The notes under the pieces are model-generated. The model saw nothing but the letters and a program-made list of their open reading frames with translations. It was not told where the DNA came from and did no database searches. Made by a program: the position numbers and the translations under genes. Below, one piece after another: positions 7,898 through 17,019 of a DNA stretch of 64,000 nucleotides (within the stretch, counting starts at the first letter, position 1; every line of letters begins with the position of its first letter). The stretch is from positions 186,001 to 250,000 of the forward strand of contig NZ_CP040948.1 of NCBI RefSeq assembly GCF_006363955.1. The letters run 5' to 3'. Origin of the DNA: Methylophilus medardicus (GTDB lineage Bacteria > Pseudomonadota > Gammaproteobacteria > Burkholderiales > Methylophilaceae).

Positions 7898-8680
7898 TCA
7901 GATCGGTTTTTCGCATACCCCCAATGCCAAGGCCTGCAAAACATCCCCTGTGGCGGTATTTTGCACAAAGGCGACGACGCTCAGGTCGCGCTTTTTCCAG
8001 CTGGATTGTAATTGGATTTCGTGGTTTGTATTGGTTTGACCATCTGCACTGAGTTGAAATGGCCCCAGCCATTTGCGCACGACGAAATCATGTTGCAATT
8101 GCTCACCACGGTTTTCACCCGCGTTGACGGTGGATTGCAGGTTGTTTTCTTGTAGTGCGAGGTAATACACCAATGGCCCTGTGGCGCTGCTTTTAATGCC
8201 AGTGAGCACTTGCAATGCGTCAGCCTTGGCGGCAGTGGCGGTGAGTTGAATCTCGGCTTTGGCTGGCATGCGATAGATGTTGGAAATCTCATTTTTAAAC
8301 CGCGCCTCATTTTGCCAACTGCGGCTATCTTGCCCGTTAATGGCAATTTGTGGGGTATACACGCCGCGTGCATGCCCTGTTGCGGCCATTTCACGCTGTC
8401 TTTTGGCAAACGCAGGTTGCGCAAAGCGGTCTTGCCAACCGATGTAATCCCAATAATCCACATGCAACGCGATGGGCACCACGCTAGCGCTGGTTTTTGC
8501 TTGGCTTTTTAGGCGGCTGAGCCACTGGTCAGCGGGTGGACAACTGCTACACCCTTCAGAGGTATATAGCTCAAGTAAGGTGTTTGTTTGTGGGCCGCTC
8601 ACGGCGCTGCATTCTTGCGCCACGGCATTGGCGGTGAATACGATGAGGCACAGCGCTGAGAGTAGAGATTGTGTATGCAT
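7898..8680 (-). CDS. DUF1223 family exported thioredoxin-like protein
   Basis: A 260-residue protein with an N-terminal signal peptide (LLSALCLIVFTANAVAQ). Its core matches the DUF1223 family: LLELYTSEGCSSCPPADQWL with a CxxC pair near residues 44-47, then HVDYWDYIGWQDRFA and YTPQIAINGQ. This is a thioredoxin-like fold with a redox-active cysteine pair facing the periplasm. Substrate and physiological role are not known. It is the middle gene of three on the minus strand, and the spacings are large enough for separate promoters. Confidence 0.83.
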   Translation of the reverse strand: MHTQSLLSALCLIVFTANAVAQECSAVSGPQTNTLLELYTSEGCSSCPPADQWLSRLKSQAKTSASVVPIALHVDYWDYIGWQDRFAQPAFAKRQREMAATGHARGVYTPQIAINGQDSRSWQNEARFKNEISNIYRMPAKAEIQLTATAAKADALQVLTGIKSSATGPLVYYLALQENNLQSTVNAGENRGEQLQHDFVVRKWLGPFQLSADGQTNTNHEIQLQSSWKKRDLSVVAFVQNTATGDVLQALALGVCEKPI

Positions 8681-8775
8681 GGTGACACTCCATTGGTTGA
8701 TTCACCATGCTTGGTCGTGTGGTTGGTTTAAACCTTACAACATGACGATGCCTGCCTGTGGTTTAGCCAATCTCT

Positions 8776-9879
8776 TTAACCCTTTGAGGCGGCAAAAAGG
8801 GCGACAAACTGCTCAATTTCTTGGTGAATGGCATCATGCGCGGTGAGGCCGTGAATCCAGCGTTGCGGAATCGCCGCCACGCCCAACGAAGCCCCGAGGA
8901 TGGCGCCTAGCACCGCGCCACGATGGCAGTTGTCTCCGCCGACATTGGTGTTTGCGATCAATGCGCTTTCAAAATCATCATGGTAGCGTGCTGCCAGGTA
9001 GAGCACGGCTGGAAACGATTGGTCGATGTAGCAAGCTGGGCTGAGGATGCCACCGATCACGTCGAGGTCTGCGCTTTGGTTGGCACGCACGCGCTCGATG
9101 ACTTTTGCTGCCGGAAAACCCAAACGGCTGGCGGCTGCGCAAGCCAGCGATTCGGTTTGCGGTTCGGTGTCATTAAACAGATGAAACAATAACTGGCTGA
9201 GCTCAAGCGTATGGCGTTCGAGTTCGGCAGAGCGATGCGTGAGGCGTTGCTGGGTGAGCGCTGCGGTGTTTGTGCTGTTGAGCTCGCCTGCCTGCAAGCT
9301 GGCCATGATCACCATGGGTAGGCTAACCAAGCCGCCCATAGAAGCCGTGTCATGGCCCTCATTGCCCGCGCAGGCTTCTGGCGCATCGCCCTTGGCATAA
9401 TTGGCAAAAAAGTCACGGTGGTAAGATTCAGCGTAGGTGTCGTTGTGCTGATCTGGCTCGGTCATAAAACGCACATAGGCGTTTAAAAAATCTGTAGGGT
9501 TGTAGGCATGGTTTGCAATCAGTGAGCGCAACAAAACGCGGGCGCATAACAAATTGAGTGTGTTATCGCCGGCGTGCATGCCTTGGTGATAATGGCCGTT
9601 AGGCAATCCCCAAAACTGTTTTTTGCCTTTTAAAATCACACTGCCGACAATATCGCCCGCTTGCGGGCCACGGCCGGCTTTGCCGGTGCTGGCCAAGGGC
9701 ATAATCGAGTTAGGATGTTTTGCTTTGGGCGCTTGATAATCACGTATTTGCCCAAAGTCTTGCCAAAGGGCGGCGATGTTATAGTACCAATGCACAGGCA
9801 TCGCCAGTGCGTCACCGATAAACATGCCCCACAGTGCGCCGCGCATACGATCGGCTCTATTGAGTCTTGGGGTGGTCAT
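8776..9879 (-). CDS. ADP-ribosylglycohydrolase family protein
   Basis: A 367-residue cytoplasmic protein of the ADP-ribosylglycohydrolase (DraG-like) family. Its N-terminus has RMRGALWGMFIGDALAMPVH, and its C-terminus has TNVGGDNCHRGAVLGAILGA, the conserved region that helps hold the two metal ions and ADP-ribose. Other conserved pieces are NEGHDTASMGG and IGGILSPACY. Family members remove ADP-ribose from proteins or hydrolyse related small molecules. No nitrogenase gene or ADP-ribosyltransferase is nearby, so the substrate is open. It appears to be a single gene. Confidence 0.85.
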   Translation of the reverse strand: MTTPRLNRADRMRGALWGMFIGDALAMPVHWYYNIAALWQDFGQIRDYQAPKAKHPNSIMPLASTGKAGRGPQAGDIVGSVILKGKKQFWGLPNGHYHQGMHAGDNTLNLLCARVLLRSLIANHAYNPTDFLNAYVRFMTEPDQHNDTYAESYHRDFFANYAKGDAPEACAGNEGHDTASMGGLVSLPMVIMASLQAGELNSTNTAALTQQRLTHRSAELERHTLELSQLLFHLFNDTEPQTESLACAAASRLGFPAAKVIERVRANQSADLDVIGGILSPACYIDQSFPAVLYLAARYHDDFESALIANTNVGGDNCHRGAVLGAILGASLGVAAIPQRWIHGLTAHDAIHQEIEQFVALFAASKG

Positions 9880-10131
9880 TGGCTTTTCCTGTTCATTTTG
9901 CGTTGGTTAGTGTTGATGTCCGAGCATGAGGCCATGATTTTTTGGCGAAGTTCACCCCGCAGGATTTAAAAGCCAGCCCCGGGCAGACGCATCTGGCGGA
10001 TATATTTTGTCTGCGACCCGGCGCAGATGGCGGCGCATCATTTAAAATATTTTGCAGCGCTGTGACCGAACTAGTTTTTAAGAACCTTATCACAGAAGGT
10101 AGTCTTGCTCCTTAACCTATTGGAACCTTAC

Positions 10132-10575
10132 ATGCTTACTTGGCTAGATATTGAAAAATTTGTGACGCAGGGCAATCCGGCTGCGCCGCAACGTGTGGTT
10201 AAAACCGGCCAGCAATGGCGCAGTTTGCTGTCTCAAGACGTATTTGAAGTGACCCGTAATGCTGGCACAGAGCGTCCATTCAGTTCGCCGATGTGTACGC
10301 ACTTTGAGCCGGGTGTGTATGCCTGCGCCTGTTGCGATACCTTGTTATTTGATTCAACAGAAAAATTTGATTCAGGCACTGGCTGGCCGTCTTTTACCCA
10401 GCCGATTGCCGAAAACACCGTGGCTTATTTTAAGGACGATAGCTTGAGCCGCTCGCGCGTAGAGATCACCTGCAATGTGTGTGATGCACACTTAGGCCAT
10501 GTGTTTCCAGATGGCCCCGCACCTAGCAGGCTGCGCTATTGTGTCAATGCGCTGTCATTGACCCGTAAAACCTAA
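10132..10575 (+). CDS. msrB: Peptide-methionine (R)-S-oxide reductase MsrB
   Basis: Repairs oxidised methionine (the R-sulfoxide) in proteins. The start was moved to the ATG at 10132, which follows a TGGAA ribosome-binding site, giving 147 residues. The family signature is clear: GTERPFSS, then CACCDTLLFDSTEKFDSGTG, GWPSF, and CNVCDAHLGHVFPDG. The two CxxC pairs should hold structural zinc. The catalytic cysteine is C137 in RYCVNALSL. No signal peptide, so probably cytoplasmic. It is convergent with the ABC exporter, and a long inverted repeat covers both stop codons. Confidence 0.93.
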   Translation: MLTWLDIEKFVTQGNPAAPQRVVKTGQQWRSLLSQDVFEVTRNAGTERPFSSPMCTHFEPGVYACACCDTLLFDSTEKFDSGTGWPSFTQPIAENTVAYFKDDSLSRSRVEITCNVCDAHLGHVFPDGPAPSRLRYCVNALSLTRKT

Positions 10576-10620
10576 GCTACCTTGGCCTGGCTGGGCGCAT
10601 ACGCGTGCCAGCCGCTTAGG
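10571..10620. terminator. Nested inverted repeat spanning the stops of convergent msrB and the ABC exporter
   Basis: An outer pair CCTAAGC (10571-10577) and GCTTAGG (10614-10620) encloses an inner pair GGCTGG (10589-10594) and CCAGCC (10608-10613). Both stop codons lie inside the outer arms. There is no T-tract, so it is an unusual bidirectional terminator candidate or an mRNA 3'-end stabiliser. Confidence 0.45.
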
Positions 10621-12430
10621 CCTCCGATTGTGATTGCTGCGCACGCCACATCTCAGCATAGCGTTGGCCTTGCATTAACAATGACTCATGCGTACCTCTC
10701 TCGATGATTTGGCCCTCTGCCATGACTAAAATCTGATGGGCATGCGTGATGGTTGAGAGGCGGTGCGCAATGATCAATGTGGTGCGGTTTTTGGCCAACT
10801 CGTTGAGTTCTTTTTGAATCGAACGCTCGGTCTCTGAATCCAAGGCAGAGGTGGCCTCGTCAAACACCAGCAATGCTGGGTTTTTGAGCAGTGTGCGGGC
10901 AATGGCCACCCGCTGTTTTTCTCCGCCCGATAGCTTGAGCCCGCGCTCGCCTACGTCTGTGTTGTAGGCATCGGGCAGCCGCATAATAAAGTCATGAATC
11001 TGCGCAGCGCGTGCGGCCGCTTCAATATCTGCCTGACTAGCGCCTGGTTTGCCATAGCCGATGTTAAAGCCAATGGTATCGTTAAACAGCACGGTATCTT
11101 GCGGCACAATGCCGACTGCTTGTCTGAGGCTATCTTGCCGCACCGATTTAATCGCTTGGCCGTCGATGTAAATCGCGCCTGATTGCACATCATAAAAGCG
11201 AAATAGCAAGCGGGCTAAAGTGCTTTTGCCAGCGCCGCTGTGCCCAACCACCGCAGTGGTTTGCCCGGGTAAGATCTCAAATGACAGCTGATTTAAGATG
11301 CCACGGTTTGATTCATAGTGAAAACTCACGTTTTCAAACTTCACATGTGGGCCCAGCGCCGGGGAGTGAATCACCAGCGCGGGCGCATACGGCACATCTG
11401 CGATTTCTTGATCGGTCTCCAGCAAATGGAACATGCGATCAATGTCTGTCAACGATTGCTTCATCTCTCGATAAAGCACGCCTAAAAAATTGAGTGGAAT
11501 ATACAGCTGAATCATCAGCACGTTCACCAACACCAAATCGCCGATGGTGAGTTTGCCGCTGGCAACGCCTTGGCTGGCTAAGCCTAAAATACACACCAGA
11601 CCAATCACGATGATGGTTTGCTGACCAAAGTTTAAAAACGCCAGCGATTTTTGCGATTTCACCGCCGCTTGTGCATATTTTTTCAGGTTGACATCATAAC
11701 GGGCAGATTCGTACTGTTCATTACCAAAGTACTTCACCGTCTCAAAGTTAATCAAAGAGTCGACCGCATTTTGGTTGGCTTTAGAATCCAATTGATTCAT
11801 CTCGCGTCTGAAGTGGGTGCGCCACTCGGTCACCACCACGGTAAACACCACATAACAAAGCAGCGCAATAAACGTGACCAGCACAAACCAGATGTCATAG
11901 GCGAATAAAAAGTAGCCCAGCACCATGGCTAACTCAATTAGCGTGGGGATGATGCTATAGAGTGAAAACGAAATGAGAGATTGAATGCCGCGGGTGCCGC
12001 GTTCAATATCGCGCGTCATGCCCCCGGTTTGCCGCGATAGGTGAAAGCGCAACGATAACGCATGTAAGTGATTGAACACTTGCAAGCCAACCTGCCGCAC
12101 AGCTTGCTCGGTCACCTTAGAAAAAATCAGTTCACGTAGCTCGGCAAATAGCGAGGCCGATAGCCGCAACAGCCCATAGCCGACAATCAAACTCACCGGC
12201 ACCACTAACAATGCTTGCGCCGTGGTTTGGATGCTCATCGCATCTATAATTTTTTTCAGCATAATCGGCACGCCCAAGTTGGCGGCCTTGGCCACCACCA
12301 GGCACAACAAAGTAAAGATGATGCGCGCCTTGTAAGCGGTCAGATAGGGCAATAAGTTTTGAATCACTTTCCAATCTTGCGATTGGCGTTTTTGCATCGC
12401 CGGCGGGGGATCACTTTTAAAGTGCTGCAT
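10616..12430 (-). CDS. Atm1-type ABC transporter (fused permease and ATPase)
   Basis: A 604-residue half-transporter: five or six transmembrane helices in residues 30-330, then one ATPase domain. Walker A is GHSGAGKST (about 394-402), the signature is LSGGEKQRV (about 500) and Walker B is LLVFDEATSALD (about 520-531), followed by the switch histidine in IAHRLSTI. The early membrane region and the segment NFETVKYFGNEQYE are typical of the Atm1/ABCB7/HMT1 group, which exports glutathione-linked metals or sulfur compounds. It is on the same strand as the Sel1 and ovothiol genes but separated by small gaps. A link to thiol export is only a guess. Confidence 0.9.
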   Translation of the reverse strand: MQHFKSDPPPAMQKRQSQDWKVIQNLLPYLTAYKARIIFTLLCLVVAKAANLGVPIMLKKIIDAMSIQTTAQALLVVPVSLIVGYGLLRLSASLFAELRELIFSKVTEQAVRQVGLQVFNHLHALSLRFHLSRQTGGMTRDIERGTRGIQSLISFSLYSIIPTLIELAMVLGYFLFAYDIWFVLVTFIALLCYVVFTVVVTEWRTHFRREMNQLDSKANQNAVDSLINFETVKYFGNEQYESARYDVNLKKYAQAAVKSQKSLAFLNFGQQTIIVIGLVCILGLASQGVASGKLTIGDLVLVNVLMIQLYIPLNFLGVLYREMKQSLTDIDRMFHLLETDQEIADVPYAPALVIHSPALGPHVKFENVSFHYESNRGILNQLSFEILPGQTTAVVGHSGAGKSTLARLLFRFYDVQSGAIYIDGQAIKSVRQDSLRQAVGIVPQDTVLFNDTIGFNIGYGKPGASQADIEAAARAAQIHDFIMRLPDAYNTDVGERGLKLSGGEKQRVAIARTLLKNPALLVFDEATSALDSETERSIQKELNELAKNRTTLIIAHRLSTITHAHQILVMAEGQIIERGTHESLLMQGQRYAEMWRAQQSQSEA

Positions 12431-12487
12431 AGGGGTGACTCAAATCAACGTTAGAAAAAAATGGCAGTGTCAAAGCGCGCATGTGGC

Positions 12488-13195
12488 TTATTCACAGCCT
12501 TTGAGCTGTTGGTTTTTGCACTGCGCCGCCAACTGGGTGGCAGTGGTGACTTGCTCGGGGGTTAACTGCGCGACGGTGTAGTTGAGCATTTTGGCGTGGC
12601 GGCTGGCAAAGCGCTTGTCTTCGTTTTGCGTGGCCAGCATTAACCACATGGCCGCTTTGACCGTATCTTGTTGCACCCCCGTACCATGCATGTAGAGGTT
12701 GGCCAGATAGCCTTGCGCTTCACTGTTATTGTTGCTTGCGGCCATATTCAGCCATTGATAAGCGGCAGCTAAGTCTTGCGGAATCACATCGCCGCGGTAA
12801 TACAACATGCCCAAATTCAGCTGCGACTTGACGTGGCCGAGGGTGGCCGCCTGTTGGTAATATTGCGCGGCTTCGGCATAACTGATGCGCTGAATTTCAC
12901 GTCTGAACACCATAGAGGCCAGCGTATACTGCGCTTCTTTGTCATTTAACGCGGCAGATTTTGTAAACCAGTTCACCGCCTCGTCTAAGTTTTGCGCCAC
13001 ACCATCGCCATATTGGTACATCAGACCTAGGTTGTAGCAGGCCTTGGCATCGTTTTGATTCGCCAGCGACAGGTAAATGGCATGCGCGCCGGCAAAGTCT
13101 TTCTGGGACAGCTTGAGTTTGGCTTCTTCGAGGGTATTGGCCTGCACCAAACTACAAAGCAACATGCCTAAGATGAACCACCGTAATTGCATCAT
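12488..13195 (-). CDS. Exported Sel1-repeat protein
   Basis: A 235-residue protein with a signal peptide (MMQLRWFILGMLLCSLVQA) and four to five Sel1-like helical repeats, seen as repeated pieces such as ACYNLGLMYQYGDGVAQNL, KSQLNLGMLYYRGDVIPQDL and AQGYLANLYMHGTGVQQDT. These solenoids mediate protein-protein contacts, here probably in the periplasm. It has two cysteines near the C-terminus (CKNQQLKGCE). No partner can be named from the context. Confidence 0.85.
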   Translation of the reverse strand: MMQLRWFILGMLLCSLVQANTLEEAKLKLSQKDFAGAHAIYLSLANQNDAKACYNLGLMYQYGDGVAQNLDEAVNWFTKSAALNDKEAQYTLASMVFRREIQRISYAEAAQYYQQAATLGHVKSQLNLGMLYYRGDVIPQDLAAAYQWLNMAASNNNSEAQGYLANLYMHGTGVQQDTVKAAMWLMLATQNEDKRFASRHAKMLNYTVAQLTPEQVTTATQLAAQCKNQQLKGCE

Positions 13196-13266
13196 GTGTA
13201 ACCCTCAAGTGAATGGATGTTGAATTGGTTGAAACATTGCGTGAAGCCGTGGTGATCGCTTAAGCC

Positions 13267-14499
13267 TCATTCAACGCGATGTGCTTTCAAGGCGTCACGC
13301 AAGCGCGTGAGTGCCGCAATGACATTGGCTTTGGGGGTGCCGATATTCATGCGCATAAAGCCCTCCCCACCGTGGCCAAACATTGCGCCGGGCGATAAGC
13401 CTAATTGCGCTTCTTCAATAAAAAAACGATTCAACGCAGCATCATCCAGCTGTAATTTTCGGCAATCTAACCAGACCAAATAGGTGCCTTGCGGGCTGAT
13501 GACGTCGATGGACGGTAACTGCGATCGTATGAAAGCAATCGCCGCATCGCGGTTGTCTTGTAAATAGGCCATCAGGTCTGTTAACCAGTCCGAACCCTCG
13601 CGATAGGCCGCTTCAAAGGCGACCAGATTGAAAGGGTTGGTGACAGAAACGCCCATGTTGCGCAGGTGGGTCTGGATGGCCTGCCGCTGTGCCGGATTTG
13701 GGACAATCAAGGCAGAGAGACCCAAGCCCGGAATGTTAAAGGTTTTGCTCGGCGACACCGCGGTGATGACCCGGTGTGATGCCTCTGCCGCATCGCTGGC
13801 GTCAGCCTCTAGCGCTAAGCGACTCAAGGGGTGATGCTGTGCCTCGGTATAGACCAAATCGGCATGAATTTCATCAGACAGAATCGTCAAGTCGTGGGCT
13901 TCAGCAACAGCCAACAATGCTTGCAGCGTTTCTTTTTGCCACACACGGCCTACCGGGTTGTGCGGCGAGCAGAGCAGCATCAGGCGAGCGTCTTTGGCGC
14001 ATACTGCTAGCTGTGCCATATCCATCTGGTATTGCGGATTGCCGGTGCCATCGTCTGTAAGCACCAGTGGGTTTTCAATTAAACGACGGTTTTGCTGGGT
14101 GACTGCTGAAAAAAATGGAAAGTAAACCGGCGGTTGCACAATCACACCGTCTTGCGCCGCTGTGAGCGCGGCCACCACTAGGTTGAGTGAGGGCACGACG
14201 CCAGGCGTGAGCACAATCCATTCACGCTTGACCACCCAGTCATACTTGACGCGCAACCAGTCGATCAGTGCTTCATACAGGCTGTCAGGTGCTAAGGTAT
14301 AACCAAATACCGGGTGATTGGCTCTGGCTTGTAGCGCATTGGTGATGGCCGCAGGCACTGCAAAGTCCATATCGGCCACCCACATCGGCATGACATCGCT
14401 GCGACCAAACGTGACAGATCTGCCATCATATTTGAGCGATTGCGTATGCGCGCGTGCAATGGGTTGATCAAACAAATGGGTCAACGGATGCGTTCCCAA
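13267..14499 (-). CDS. ovoB: PLP-dependent sulfoxide lyase OvoB (PatB/MalY-type fold), ovothiol synthesis
   Basis: A 410-residue class I/II aminotransferase-fold enzyme of the PatB/MalY C-S lyase group. Visible features are MWVADMDFAVP, the loop FGYTLAPDSLYEALIDW, SPHNPVGRVW, SDEIHADLVY and the PLP lysine K252 in SPSKTFNIPGLG. By sequence alone it would be called a cystathionine beta-lyase. It overlaps the end of ovoA by 19 bases, so it is most likely the lyase that cleaves the OvoA sulfoxide product to 5-thiohistidine. The overlap implies co-translation with ovoA. Confidence 0.8.
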   Translation of the reverse strand: MGTHPLTHLFDQPIARAHTQSLKYDGRSVTFGRSDVMPMWVADMDFAVPAAITNALQARANHPVFGYTLAPDSLYEALIDWLRVKYDWVVKREWIVLTPGVVPSLNLVVAALTAAQDGVIVQPPVYFPFFSAVTQQNRRLIENPLVLTDDGTGNPQYQMDMAQLAVCAKDARLMLLCSPHNPVGRVWQKETLQALLAVAEAHDLTILSDEIHADLVYTEAQHHPLSRLALEADASDAAEASHRVITAVSPSKTFNIPGLGLSALIVPNPAQRQAIQTHLRNMGVSVTNPFNLVAFEAAYREGSDWLTDLMAYLQDNRDAAIAFIRSQLPSIDVISPQGTYLVWLDCRKLQLDDAALNRFFIEEAQLGLSPGAMFGHGGEGFMRMNIGTPKANVIAALTRLRDALKAHRVE

Positions 14500-16586
14500 A
14501 GCGTGACTTCTGACAGGCTATGCTGAAACTTGTGCCGTGTTTCACGAATCACAAATGGGATTTCAACCGGCGCTTGCAGCAACTTAAAGTGTTGCCCCAG
14601 AATAGTTTTTAAACCATCGAGCGTAGTCACATTTTCACCGTCTTTTTTATAGCCACCGATCCACTCTTCTTTTGGCGTGTGTTCTTCCAGCCAAGTATAG
14701 GGTGAAGTCAGCATGAGCACGCCGCCGACATTTAAACGCGCGTGTATGCTGTTTAAAAATTGGCGCGGGCTATAAAGCCGATCAATTAAATTGGCCGCAA
14801 GAATAAAATCGTAGCCGGTGAATTGTGGTTTGAGGTTGCAAGCATCCCCTTGCCAAAAATCCACTTTATTTGCCACATCATTTAAACCAAGCGCTTGCAA
14901 GCTGCGCTCTTGATAGCTGACTAAATCTCCCTCGTTGACCATGGTGTAACGCACCACGCCTTGCTGGGCTAATTTGAGGGCTAAACCAATAAAGCGGGCA
15001 GAAAAGTCGATGCCGGTGACGTGGTCAAAATGTTTGGCTAGCTCAAACGTCGCACGTCCGGTGGCACAGCCTAAATCCAGTGCCGTTTTGGTTTGTTTGG
15101 AGGGAAAGTGCTGGATGGCAAAATCGCTCAGCGCTTTCGGAAAATTGGGCACACCATAGTAGGTGTCTCCATAATGAAACTCAGCATATTCAGACAGTTG
15201 TTTATCTGATTCATAATGCGATGCATTATCTTCAATGGGGGTGTCGGTCACGATGTAGCGGAATCCTGCATGTTGAAAAAAATGTCGTCTAAACGCATAA
15301 CGGGCACTTTTAATGGCCTCGTTACCGGTTGAAATCCATGAGCCGCCCTTGATCAAATTATGACGGCCATCATAGGTCGGCGTCGTAAAGTCATCATACA
15401 AGGGGTGCACTTTAAAGCCATCAAATGGAAAAATAGGCGTTTCGGTCCATTGCCAAACATTGCCTACCACATCATGTAAGTCACCATGTGCAAACTGGTT
15501 GACCGGGCAGGACGAGGCAAAATGGTCCACAAACAGGTTGGCGTTGGTGCCCCCGGCGATTATTTCATCCGACAAGCCAGCGTGTTCATACATGCTATAC
15601 CACTCGTGTTCGGTGGGCATGCGTACCGGCTTGCCCAGTTGAATGGCTTGCCAATTGCAAAATGCTTTTGCCTCATGATAATTCACCTCCACCGGCCAGC
15701 TCCAAGGCATCTCGATTTCAGTGGTCATTAAGCGCAGCTTCCAGCCGTTCGCCTGTTTTACCCAAAAAGTGGGATGCTCGGCATGGGTGTATTGTTGCCA
15801 AGCCAACCCTTCTTCTTGCCAGTATTGCGCATCCTGATAGCCGCCAGCCTCAACAAAAGCTAAAAACTCCGCATTGGAAGTGAGGTATTTTGCGGCTTGA
15901 AACGCCGGGCAATCTGCGCTGAATTGACCATATTCGTTATCCCAGCCGTAATAATCGGCGGATTTGGTTAACGTAATACTGCGCGCTGGAATCCCCACCA
16001 GTTGGTTGGTGGGCGCCGGCACATCCACCGCTTGGCAGGGTGCCCAATCGGCTGTGGATTGCACAAATTGCAAGGCATGTTGCCGAATCAGGACGGAGCT
16101 GGTTTCTAAGTGGATGCGCTCATGCTCAATGCCCATCAAGATTGGCCACCATGGGCTATCCCAGTCGATAGGCAAATTGAACGGTAAGCTATTGATCAGC
16201 GCGTCAACCACCTGGCGTACGTTGGCACGATACGCTTTGACCGCTGCGGGCGTCGGCCATTGGTAGTTCATCTCGTTTACATCATCCCAGCCCATTTCAT
16301 CGACGCCTACTGCAAACATCGACTCAAACTGCGGGTTCACACGCTCAGAAATTAAGCCCGCCAAGATCAGTTTGTTGATGAAAAAAGTATTGGTATGGCC
16401 GTAATAAAAAATCAGAGGATGTCTTAAGGCAATCGGTTTGACGTAATAGGCCTCGTCATTTTTTAACAGCTTGAATAAAGCTTCGTATAAATCTGCAGTT
16501 TCATGAAAATAAGCCCGTACTTGCTCACGCGTGACAATGGTTTGCTGGTTACTGATTAAAAGGCTGCGATTGGGATGTTGGTTCAT
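14481..16586 (-). CDS. ovoA: OvoA, 5-histidylcysteine sulfoxide synthase fused to a 4-mercaptohistidine N-methyltransferase
   Basis: A 701-residue bifunctional enzyme for ovothiol A. The N-terminal DinB-like domain carries the iron site: H64 in YYGHTNTFF plus H155 and H159 in the HX3HXE motif (HERIHLE). The central domain is of the formylglycine-generating-enzyme/sulfatase-modifying type (NVWQWTETPIFPFDG, LIKGGSWISTGN, RRHFFQHAGFRYI). The C-terminal 220 residues form a SAM methyltransferase (LDLGCATGRATFEL). The enzyme joins cysteine and histidine with oxygen, and the methyltransferase domain later methylates the imidazole. It is the first gene of an ovoA-ovoB pair. The full three-domain length suggests an intact enzyme. 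Confidence 0.92.
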   Translation of the reverse strand: MNQHPNRSLLISNQQTIVTREQVRAYFHETADLYEALFKLLKNDEAYYVKPIALRHPLIFYYGHTNTFFINKLILAGLISERVNPQFESMFAVGVDEMGWDDVNEMNYQWPTPAAVKAYRANVRQVVDALINSLPFNLPIDWDSPWWPILMGIEHERIHLETSSVLIRQHALQFVQSTADWAPCQAVDVPAPTNQLVGIPARSITLTKSADYYGWDNEYGQFSADCPAFQAAKYLTSNAEFLAFVEAGGYQDAQYWQEEGLAWQQYTHAEHPTFWVKQANGWKLRLMTTEIEMPWSWPVEVNYHEAKAFCNWQAIQLGKPVRMPTEHEWYSMYEHAGLSDEIIAGGTNANLFVDHFASSCPVNQFAHGDLHDVVGNVWQWTETPIFPFDGFKVHPLYDDFTTPTYDGRHNLIKGGSWISTGNEAIKSARYAFRRHFFQHAGFRYIVTDTPIEDNASHYESDKQLSEYAEFHYGDTYYGVPNFPKALSDFAIQHFPSKQTKTALDLGCATGRATFELAKHFDHVTGIDFSARFIGLALKLAQQGVVRYTMVNEGDLVSYQERSLQALGLNDVANKVDFWQGDACNLKPQFTGYDFILAANLIDRLYSPRQFLNSIHARLNVGGVLMLTSPYTWLEEHTPKEEWIGGYKKDGENVTTLDGLKTILGQHFKLLQAPVEIPFVIRETRHKFQHSLSEVTLWERIR

Positions 16587-17019
16587 ATCTTCTAATAATT
16601 GGGTTTGTGTCTGCGGTGACAGACAATCAGTGCGGTTTGGTGATTCATCCTTAAAGCGATTGTGTTCAACCTCACAATGCGCAGTTAAAAAGCATGGATC
16701 ACCCAGTTCAAAGGACCTCTCTTTGTGAGGTCTTTCACCGTATTAGTTCATTCAATGCCCGTGAAAAAATGACACAACGGTCAGCGTGATTCAGTAGTTC
16801 AACAATTGCGTACATATTAACACTGCGCGACCATGGCGGCGTCACGGTTGCCATCATTCAATGGCGTCCTCCAGTCCATTGCGCGGCATGGCAGGTGAGT
16901 CTCACAGCGGCGATTGCTTTTGATCAGGTTTATTTTGAATTGTTTGTAAGGCGGCGGCTTTTCTGGCGACGAAGTGATGTTAGCTAACACCTTTTCTAAT
17001 TCTTTCTGGAGTCAATCAA
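16587..17019. other. Non-coding gap between ovoA and the EF-hand gene
   Basis: This 433-base gap separates divergent genes and should hold promoters for both. It contains a small hairpin, GACCTC (16714-16719) with GAGGTC (16727-16732) followed by TTT, and a perfect 12-base palindrome TGTTAGCTAACA at 16978-16989 just before the EF-hand gene. I find no convincing gene or promoter consensus in the rest. Confidence 0.5.
16978..16989. promoter_or_regulatory. Perfect 12-base palindrome upstream of the EF-hand gene
   Basis: TGTTAGCTAACA is fully self-complementary and ends 30 bases before the ATG at 17020. It could be a regulator site. No matching regulator is visible and chance occurrence is possible. 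Confidence 0.3.

Noticed and set aside
9893-10093. 66-residue minus-strand frame between the ADP-ribosylglycohydrolase gene and msrB
   Set aside because: No good ribosome-binding site or recognisable domain, and it covers the region that should hold the msrB promoter.
13267-14499. Plain cystathionine beta-lyase
   Set aside because: The 19-base overlap with ovoA favours an OvoB role, although the sequence alone cannot separate the two.
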